DNA from: Gnomoniopsis sp. IMI 355080
Lineage: Eukaryota; Ascomycota; Sordariomycetes; Diaporthales; Gnomoniaceae
Assembly: GCA_027946555.1 (NCBI GenBank)
Contig: JAPEVC010000135.1
Span: 36,038 to 100,037, forward strand
DNA: 64,000 bases
Direction of reading: 5' to 3'
Shown: one piece after another, positions 55,808-64,000 of the stretch
Layout of the letters: every line of letters starts with the position of its first letter
Position numbering within the stretch: the first letter of the stretch is position 1
Notes under the pieces: model-generated
What the model saw: only the letters and a program-made list of their open reading frames with translations
Database searches by the model: none
What the model was told of the DNA's origin: nothing
Program-made: the position numbers and the translations under genes

Positions 55808-58800
55808 CTATAATAGGTGAGTAGAATGGAGCCGGCGTCGGCGCGACGCGGGCCCGTCATGCGTCCGTATATCACCCCACTTAGCCTTAAAGCGGTCCAA
55901 GGCCTCGGTATCTTTAACGAATTCGAGGGGTTGCCATTCCGGAGTATCATAGCCCATATATTTAACTAGGACTTAGCGCTTATAGCCATAGCCCTGTGCA
56001 TTCTTAGCCTGGAGGATCTCCTCTATAAGGAACTCCTCTTACAGGGAGCTATCTAGGTCGGATAGTAATAAGACCAGGGGAGGATATAAGTTAATATATT
56101 CCTGGGATAGGAGCGGGTTCTCCTTATTATACTCTACTAAGTCGATATAGAATTTATTATAGAGGCCTCCCGGGATATCAAGGACTATAATAAGCAGGTC
56201 CGGTATAGTAATAACACGGTATTTATTATATAGCCAGTCGAACTTCTTATTAGGATAGTTAGTTTTAATATTACGGAGACTGAGCTAGACCTAATCACCT
56301 ATACGGTAAGCTTCAGCTGGGCGACGGCGACGGTTCGCCGCCGATTCCTATTGCTACTATGCCTATACGATAGCTGCCTGGGCGACAGCCTCCCCCTTAT
56401 AGAGGTAGCGGAGGAAGGCTATTATACAAGCCTTTAAACTAGAGGTAGGCGGAGATAGGTCCGGGATTATTAGAACTGCAGGAATATCGAAGCCGTTAAG
56501 AAGGCGATTCAGACTCACACCAGTAATTAATAAGTCTCGGTTATTTAATGCCAACTAGTAAGCCGGAAGGAACCTAAACCAGTCGAACTAGGAGTATAAG
56601 ATAAAGGCTCAGAGGTACTATTAGACTTCCTAGTTCGCCCATTCCATTCCACCATCAGTCTCCGGGTAATAAGCTATGGAGAGGAGCTGCTTAATGCCGA
56701 CTAGCTAATAGAGTATAGACTAGAAGGCGCCGACCTAATCTAAGCCTCGGTTACTAATAATGCTTATAGGGAAGCTATAGAAGCGCCACTAACTATCACG
56801 GAAACGGGCCATATACAACTCGGCTAATATCGAGTCTATCGCCTCTAGCTAGATATACTTAGAGAGACAATTAGTAAGGACTATTAAATACCGCGGGCCA
56901 TTACCCTATAAGGGGAGATCAACTATAAAGTCTACCGAGATCTACGACTAGAAGCGGTCTGCTACCGGGATAGGCTGGAGGAGGCCTTACCGGAGACGCC
57001 GTAAAGGGATACTTCGGCGGCAGACATTATATATACAGCAGAATACCCTTACCGCCTAAGATATTCTATCCTAATAATACTCATAAGCAAGAGCTCGGAA
57101 GGTAGAGTTCCTTCCTAAGTGGCCTACTATGGGAGAGTCGTGAAGGCGTTATAGAATCCGAGTTATAAGCGGTTTAAAGTTAGGGAGCTAGAGCCGTCCT
57201 CGATATTAAAGCGCTCTATAGGCGTTAATAGAGTAGTCTATAATCTAGGCCTGTATCGCCGCCGAGGTGGGAAAAGAGCGGGAGCCTTATTTGACCGCCT
57301 TTAGGCGAGGTAGATATCCCGGATCCATGCGGACCCCTTTGTCCCAGAGTTCCTATAATATGGCGTCTGGAAAGATTATATCGCCGTATAGTGCGGGGGA
57401 TATGCGGGCCCGGGTTAAGGGCGATATTTACCCGGTCCCTGCCTGGGTAAGCGTAATCCGTATCCGAGGATAGCTAACTGAAATAGAGACCGGACAGAAG
57501 ATGGTATCGTAATGTTATCGGGTAATAGGAGCGTCCTGGGAATAGCGTAAGAGGGCGTCGGGCACCGCAGCTAGCCGTCCCGGACAATACTTTAAGTAAA
57601 ACTTAAAGAGCGAAAGCATCTCAGCCCAATATACTTGCCGTTCCGAGATTAACTGAGGGCGGGTAAAGTACTCTAGACCCTTATAGTTGGTAAGGATAAT
57701 AAAGGTATACCGAATACTATATAATTCTAAGGACTAAGCCTTTAAGTATAAGACTATAGCTAAGAGTTCCTTATTATAAATCGTATAATTCCGTTAAGCA
57801 GGGGTTAGTCGAGCCGAGTAGAAGGCAACTAAGCGGAGAATACCCTTCGAGTTATATTAAGAGAGAGCCCCTCTAATAGTATCACTAGAGCTATTAGCTT
57901 CTATAACCGTTATACGGTCGGGGTCCTATTAGGCGAGGACCGGGGCTATAATAAATACCGCCTTAAGACGCCGGAATACCGAGTCGGCCGCAGTATCCCA
58001 CCGAAAGGGGATACCCTTCTTTATAAGATATATAAGAGGTTTATAGATATCGGAGAAGGAGTTAATAAAGTCCCGGTAAAAATTAGCAAACCCTAGGAAG
58101 CTACGGATATCTCGAAGGCAGGATAAAGGTTTCCATTCCTCTATAACGCGGACTTTCTCCAGATCCGCCTTTACCCCTACCCCGGCCGTTATAATAAATC
58201 CTAGATACTTTATCTCCTTCACTACGAAAGAGTATTTATTAATATTAAGGTTTAAGCCGGCCTCCTAGAGGCGGCAGAGGACCTCTACTACTTTCCTTAT
58301 ATAATCCGCCCTCGATCCGTCCGAGAAGATTAATAGATCATCCAAATAGGCTATCACATATTCATCGAGAATCCTATAAAGCGTATTATTAATATAACAC
58401 TAGAAGGTCGCTAGAGCCCCGGCCAAGCCGAAAGGGGTAACCAGCCACTCGAAGAGGCCGAACCGGATCCGGAAAGCTATAAGTTTCTTATCCCCTAAAG
58501 CGATCCGGATCCGGTGGAAGGCCGATCTAATATCTAACTTAATAAACTATCATGCCTTTAAGAGGGAGCGAAGCGTTTCCTTAACTAAAGGTAAGGGAAA
58601 CCGGTCCTACTCTATAATCCGGTTAAATACGCGATAATTAATACAGAAGCGCTACCCTCCGTCCCCCTTCCGAACTATAAGGACCGGGGCTGCTGCCGGG
58701 GAGAAGGAAGCGCGGATCCATCCCTTATCTATAAGGTCTATAATCTGGCGACGGAGCTCTAGCAACTAGTCTCGTGGCATAGAGTATAGCGGGCCCTATG

Positions 58801-59300
58801 GCAGCTCGGGATAAGACCCATCTTACGACCGTCGTAACCGAATATAGTAGTTAAAGGTACCTCGATATAGGGGTAGGCTGCTTACTTTATCTTTATCGAA
58901 GAGGGATCGGAACGCCGCGCACTCCGGGGGAAGAGTGGCTAAGGGGTCCTCGGGAGGCGGCAAAGCTTATAGCTAAAGGATATCCGTGATATCCTTTAAG
59001 CTAACCCCAATAAAGCGCATTCCGTTCGCCACGCCTCTCCGTCGACGGCGTAGCTATAAGTCATATACCGCTCCCGAGACCGAGGCGATATTAAAGCAGG
59101 CCCGGGCCGAGGACTCCTATACCACTAATCCGCCCACATCCTTAATACGCAGCTCCAAAGTCCTCGCATCCATTACCACACCCCGGTGCCGAAGCCAGGG
59201 CATTCCTAAGATTAAATCACGGGCTAAGCCTAAGACAATATAAGCCCATACCAGGCGCTAGTAGCTATCAATATCCAACCGAAAGCAAGCAAAGTAGGTA
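55808..59300 (-). pseudogene. pol relic of chromovirus A (PR-RT-RH-IN-chromodomain)
   Basis: Minus-strand landmarks in order are: protease C-terminus DLILGMPWLRHRGVVMDART (around 59,150-59,220); RT with EYVIAYLDDLLIFSDG, the YLDD box at 58,337-58,348; the RT/RNase H connection KYLGFII, IRSFLGFANFYRDFI and LIKKGIPFRWD (57,929-58,222, open); integrase GLLQPIPVADRF followed by stops where Trp is expected and ISVDF (about 56,930-57,000); and chromodomain VLVKYMGYDTPEWQPLEFVK then EALDRFKAKWGDI (about 55,877-55,970), ending at TAG 55,808. Most stops are TAG/TAA where relatives have Trp or Gln. Chromodomains guide such elements to heterochromatin. Confidence 0.85.
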
Positions 59301-59399
59301 ATACCACGACGGACCGCAAGGCCTAGTACTCCCCCAAGGTCACAAGGTCTAGCTAGTCGAATCTGCTCTAACCCCATTCATTATACGACGCGTTCACTG

Positions 59400-60500
59400 A
59401 TCGCACTATAACAATCACAGCCATAATCTACCTACGCTTCCAGGTTATAAGCCTAGTTCACCAAGACAGGGATCAGGAAGGGAGGTTCATCTATTCAGTC
59501 GTGAATTTCCCTATCTTCATCTATAAACTATATAGAACGGGGTCTATCCTCCTCTTATACGAGACTTAGTATAAGAGCTACTCGTTTCCCGGGCCCTAGT
59601 CGGCGTCGTTAAGCAGGCTAACCTAAGTAATAGGAGGGAGCGGTAGGTCCTAAGAATAGTCGCGAACGAAGTATCCGTCGCCGCCATAACGCAGGCAAGC
59701 ACTACGCTCCCGTCGCTCGTTACGGGTGCTTTATAGGACCTACTGGGCTTAAACCCGTCTAGACTGCCTAGCTCCGGGACCGGACTGGCCTCATCGGGGC
59801 CCGCCGCGGCCCCGCATAGTTCCCCTTATACAGTAATGCCCGGGTGAGGTATTAGCTGAGGAAACGCCGGTTATTACTATATCCGGCTAATATATAGCTG
59901 GTTATACAAGAGGAGTAGGCCCATGCCGGGGTCGGTTCGACAACCTATATCGATTCTCTATATCCCACATCTCCAGCTCCTGGGCCAACTCGCGGTAACT
60001 ATTAACCGCTGCCCGGTATAATAAGTAATCGATCCGAGCAGTAATAGCCTTCTCCTGTAGGCGCGACGATAAACGACTGCATAAATAGTTCACCCGGACT
60101 TCGTCCGACCAGTAGAGACCTCCCATAAGGCCTAAGAGCTCCTTAAAGTAGACAAGGAAGGAGGCAAAAGAATCTAAGTCCTATATCTAGAGCGCTTCGA
60201 GTAAAGTAAGCGCTATCTCTGCCCGATGCGGGTCGCTATAGATATTCTCTAAATAATCGAGGAAAGCAGTAGTATCGAAGTCGCGGAGCGAGCCCTCCTT
60301 ATAATACATTGCTATATATTCCTGGACGGTAGGACTAAGCTAGTTCTATAGGAAAACCTAAGCCTCTGCCGCCCCGCCGATAAACTCGGCGTCGACACAC
60401 AGCAGGTAACTAATCGTTACTCGCCACACGGGGAAGACCTTACGATTCCCATAGAACTTCTCCCCGGGGTCGAGTCATTTACAACACGGGCGCGAGACAG
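59400..60500 (-). pseudogene. gag relic of chromovirus A
   Basis: The open part at 59,902-60,126 reads EVRVNYLCSRLSSRLQEKAI, then YRELAQELEMWDIENRYR, matching the capsid C-terminal helices of Ty3/gypsy gag. Flanking sequence is interrupted by stops. Limits are approximate. Confidence 0.6.
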
Positions 60501-61028
60501 ACCTAGCTAAGAGGAGCTACTAGATCTAAAGTTCAAATGCCGCGAGGCGGTTAGCAGGAGAGGCCTAACCCTATGGTATAGGTTAGGTCGTGGAATAGAT
60601 CTAGTAAAGGGCCGATTATATCCCCGATCCGGAACCGGGAGTACTGCTAAAAGGGGCCTAGGGGGGAGGGGGGAGGTTTATAAAGGAGGAGAATAAGGGC
60701 AACCCCGCGGGCTAGGCTTAGGACTCTATATAAAGCTGATGGGGAACTGTATGTAACCGATCCGGCTGGTATTGTTAGCCGGGCTGGCCGGAATGATCGG
60801 GTATCTGATAATCCTGCTGAAGGTGTTGGTAGCCCTGGTTTTGTTGGAACTATTGCTGATAGGGACCGGACGGGATAGTGCCTATCGTCGCCGTGGGCCC
60901 GTCTGGAGGAAGGTGTGGTGGAAAGGCGTCTATTCCAAAACTGAACGCCTTAATTCGAAGGGGTTCTTCTTTCCGTTATAATAATAGGTTGATCTAGTCC
61001 GTAACCCGGGCTAGAGATCAGAATTTAA

Positions 61029-61217
61029 TATAAAGGTCTGACTTACGAAGCTACTGCTAGCAAGTGCCTAATTGGAAGTATGAATTCTGATACGGAATCT
61101 AGCTATAAGCTGGGTTGAGCCAGCTGGGAGGAGCGCGCTATATATATTACTATATGGGTTGCTCCGGACCAGCTCCGGACTGCTCATCTAGGCCGGGCAA
61201 AGCCCGAGCCCATAATA
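61029..61217 (-). repeat. LTR of chromovirus A (5' LTR)
   Basis: 189 bp, the same length as its partner. The plus-strand edge TATAAAGG replaces TGTGAAGG of the other copy by two G-to-A changes. It is followed by the target duplication TATAC and then by resumed B1 sequence. Confidence 0.9.
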
Positions 61218-61222
61218 TATAC

Positions 61223-61578
61223 CTCTATAACCGATCTGCTAATATAAATCCTCTAACTACTATTAATATTTATAGGTATTTAATATAATTATTATATTTT
61301 AATAACTCTTATTTAGACTGGTTTATATATATACTACCTGAATAATATCTAACGATATAATAGCTCCCTAGACCTTTACCGGATCTATTATTAGATAATA
61401 ACCTACTAGGCCTACGGCTACCCAGATAATTATACAGATCTAATAGTTAGAATAGATAATCTAGGACTTATAGCAGGCATAGGTAATTATTTAAGCTCCG
61501 CCTCCTACCCCGGCTCCGGCCCCGATAGGAGTCTATAAGATAGAAAAACTAGCCCCCTATAAAGGCGAGAAAGGAATG
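61223..61578 (+). mobile_element. LTR element B1, right fragment (leader and gag start)
   Basis: Starts CTCTATAACCGATCTGC, the continuation of B1 from 53383, and parallels 61960-62315 of copy B2 through to the gag opening (KIEKLAPYKGEKG). It ends at 61578 with GAATG, immediately followed by the LTR start of copy B2. Confidence 0.7.
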
Positions 61579-64000
61579 TGTTACGACACAGACTACAGCA
61601 TATAGTTGGGTATAGGAAATATAACCCCTGGCGTTAGGATTCCCCCACTTCGCTTATAACACATATTCCCTTAGGATATGCGGAAGGTTATATTAGTAAA
61701 CCTAGGGTTAGGGTTGTGGACCGTAAGGACCGACGAGCAGTCCTATCGATACAACTATAGACCGCAACAGTCGACGAACGACTATATCGGTCCAGCCCTA
61801 CACACCAACTAAAGGAACTAGATATAAGGACATAATTATCACCACAGTAGATAGTTTTATTAGATAATTCTTCAGTTATTAATCTAAGTATTTACCTAAA
61901 TAGCTATACTAGCTTTTAATTATTACTTTCGAGACGTCGTTAATATTATATTCGCATACCTCTATAACTAATCTGCTAATATAAACCCTCTAACTACTAT
62001 TAATATTCACGGGTATTTAATATAATTATTATATTTTAATAACTCTTATTCAGACCGGTTTATATATATACTACTTAAGCAATATCTAATAATATAATAG
62101 CTCCCTAAACCTTTACTAGATCTAATATTAGATAATAACCTATTAGGCCTATAGCTGCCTAGATAGTTATATAAATCTAATAATTAGAATATATAATTTA
62201 GGATTTATAATAGGCGTAGTCGACTATTTAAGCCCCGACTCCTGCCCTAGCTCCTACCTTAATAAGAGTTTATAAGATAGAAAAACTAGCCCCCTATAAA
62301 GGCGAAAAAGGAATACTATAGGCTTTCCTTACTTAATATAAGGCTTACTTCGTATACTATAACGCGTAGTTTAATAATAAAGCCGATAAAGTCGCCTTTA
62401 CCGGATATCGACTAGAGGGAAATACCCTCGCCTAATATAAACCTATCTTATAAGACCTTCTCGATAATAATAAGGCTATCCGCGATAAAAGAATTAAGTA
62501 AGTCTTCTTAGACTTTATTATCTTTAAAGAAATATTTAAGGATATTTTTAGCAACCTAAATAAAGATAAAGCCGTTAAACAATAACTTATATAGCTAAAA
62601 TAAATTCGCTCTGCCTCTAAATATACTGTTAAGTTTCGATAAATATCTACCTATCTAGGATAAGCTAATAGACCTTTAATATCTTAATTCTATAAAGGAC
62701 TTAAAGATAATATAAAAGATAAGCTAATTAAGTAAGATAGATTAAGTAAATTTAGTAAGTATATTACTATAGCTATTTATATCAATAACCGCTTATTCGA
62801 ATATAAATAGGAGAAGAACTATAAAGGACCTTAATAAAGCTAAAAGCTATACTTTTAGGCTAATATTAATAAGAAATTTAATAAGAGGCCCTATTATCAA
62901 AGCATAGCAATAAGAGGAATTACTTATACCGGACCTATAGAATTAGATATTATATAGCGTAAAGGCCCTAATAAAAGCGATAAAGAATACTATAACTATA
63001 ATAAAAAGGGATACTTTGCTCGAGACTATCGATAGCTAAAGCAATAAAATAACTGGAAACTAGTTCCAGAAGGACGACGATAGGTTAATATAATAAACAG
63101 GGTATACTTCGCAAATAATACTCGGTTCCATATTAACGAAGAAACTCGAAGAAGTAATAGCCCGTATCTATCTAAGAACGAAGTTAAGATCTCGCCATAT
63201 AAGCTAGGCGATTATTACTATAATTACGCCCCTTATATAGAGTGCCCCGAGTATCCTAGGGATGACGACGAGGAAACCACTCTAAGCACTAAACCCCTTC
63301 TAGTATAAGCAATGGACTCCGATTAATATAAGCTTCTTTTATAGATAGCTTACTACGACGATAACTATATATTATACTATTCCGAGAAGGAAGGCTTAGG
63401 ATAATTCCCTAAAGAACTAAAAAGATAGCGATAATTAGCTATAAGAAAGCATATACCACTATATAATATAGCTCTTAATAATAGCGACTCTAAATACTCT
63501 AATATCGAATTTAGATATTTTAATTAATCTTAGAATATTAAGTTATAAATGCTATAGGAATCCTCTAATTCTAAGGAAGATAGACTAATTATACTAGTAT
63601 TATAAAAGCTAGAGTTATAGTTAAGTCGAATTCTATATCTAGCACCCGATACTAGTCTTACGGAATTCGCCCTTACGGGATATAACTTAGCTATAATTCT
63701 CCGATAGGCTAAATATAAATCGGTATTAAAAACTATAAGGGATAAGCCCTGATTAAAACCTATATATCCCGAATACTATAAGATTTTATAGGCCTTATAT
63801 TTAATATATATATGCGATATTTATCTATAGGAGAAAGCAATATATAACCTATTTCTATGATAATTCGGTAATAGACTTATTATTTAAATTTATAAATAAT
63901 AGGAATTATAATATTAAGAAATAATAAGCTATTATATTAATAAAGAATATATTATCTTATAGCTATATTTAATATTCCCTATATAATACCTATATTAACT
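61579..64000 (+). mobile_element. LTR element B2, Ty3/gypsy-like, runs off the window
   Basis: Begins TGTTACGACACAGAC, homologous to the B1 start. It then has the LTR and leader, a gag relic from about 62,270, a mutated zinc knuckle near 62,988-63,029, and decayed, strongly AT-rich sequence to the window end. The LTR's right border cannot be fixed because no second LTR of this copy is in view. Everything after about 63,310 is stop-ridden with no domain I can name. Confidence 0.7.
62270..63310 (+). pseudogene. gag relic of element B2 with destroyed zinc knuckle
   Basis: One plus-strand frame reads KIEKLAPYKGEKG, ADKVAFTGYRLEGNTLA, LIKDK/RLSKFSKYITIAIYI-like helices and NNRLFEYK, the usual Ty3/gypsy capsid order, with many TAG/TAA stops. 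It then reads EYYNYNKKGYFARDY, where the C-x2-C-x4-H-x4-C knuckle should be; all four zinc ligands are tyrosine codons (62988, 62997, 63012, 63027). The frame ends in an acidic stretch (DDDEE) near 63,260-63,310. Confidence 0.7.

Larger units (their letters stand above)
53384..61217 (-). mobile_element. Ty3/gypsy chromovirus A, complete but inactivated
   Basis: A 7,834-bp element bounded by 189-bp LTRs and flanked by a 5-bp duplication, TATAC (53379-53383 and 61218-61222). Domains read on the minus strand in the order gag (about 60,500-59,400), protease, reverse transcriptase, RNase H, integrase and chromodomain (ends 55,808), followed by about 2.2 kb before the 3' LTR. The 3' side next to the left LTR has a purine-rich tract. 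A primer-binding site starting TGG is not evident beside the right LTR. Stop codons and CpA/TpG depletion across the element show that it is dead. All stretches between 53,573 and 61,028 not listed separately belong to it. Confidence 0.9.

Noticed and set aside
61000..61028. Primer-binding site next to the 5' LTR of chromovirus A
   Set aside because: The minus-strand sequence after the LTR (TTAAATTCTGATC...) does not start with TGG and no tRNA 3' end is recognisable; self-priming or RIP damage could explain this but cannot be shown.
1..64000. Biosynthetic gene cluster, CRISPR array, rRNA or tRNA genes
   Set aside because: No core biosynthetic enzyme, no regular spacer-repeat array and no recognisable RNA gene were seen; tRNAs could be missed by eye and a covariance-model scan would settle that.

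Overview
The window is nuclear DNA of a filamentous ascomycete (Pezizomycotina). The evidence is short introns of about 50-105 nt with GT..AG borders and CTAAC/CTGAC-type branch sites, typical fungal families (NiCoT, type I metacaspase, POT transporter, S53 sedolisin, GPI-type GH13, PLAC8), and a block of transposons mutated in the pattern of RIP (CpA/TpG changed to TpA). I cannot assign a class or species.

Positions 1-52,000 are an ordinary gene-bearing compartment with about 20 protein genes, several multi-exon, whose exons I rebuilt by hand with consistent phases. In order: a secreted Ser/Thr-rich PAN/Apple-like protein (-); a single-pass surface protein (+); a nickel/cobalt permease (-); a Myb/SANT-like protein (-); PUS1 (+); a metacaspase without prodomain (+); Mediator subunit MED22 (+); a PTR2-type peptide transporter (+); a seven-helix membrane protein (+); an SDR oxidoreductase (-); a copia-like gag relic (+); an adenosine/adenine deaminase (+); RIO1 kinase (+); a PLAC8 protein (-); a GH13 alpha-amylase homologue with a GPI-type C-terminal exon (-); a GNAT acetyltransferase (+); a decayed flavin monooxygenase (-); a three-exon small secreted cysteine-rich protein (-); a nine-exon sedolisin (+); a small secreted protein (+); a nucleoside-hydrolase-like protein (+); and a CaCA-type cation exchanger (-). 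Housekeeping genes (PUS1, MED22, RIO1) are mixed with secreted or accessory ones. No biosynthetic cluster, rRNA, tRNA or CRISPR array was recognised. Long gene-poor stretches (33.6-37.2 kb and 39.9-43.2 kb) surround the accessory genes.

From about 52.2 kb to the end the sequence is a nest of dead transposons. A hAT transposase relic is cut by an LTR element (B1). The LTR of B1 is itself cut by a chromodomain Ty3/gypsy element (A, 53,384-61,217) with two 189-bp LTRs and a 5-bp target duplication. A second copy of the B family (B2) sits in the gag region of B1 and runs off the window. Coding relics are full of stops, and zinc-ligand cysteines have become tyrosine, as RIP would cause. Element A also carries an extra, opposite-strand reading-frame relic downstream of its chromodomain.

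The most useful non-obvious results are the GPI-type C-terminal exon and altered catalytic-site residues of the GH13 protein, the spliced 8-cysteine small secreted protein, two candidate GC-AG introns, and the ordered insertion history of the nested repeats.
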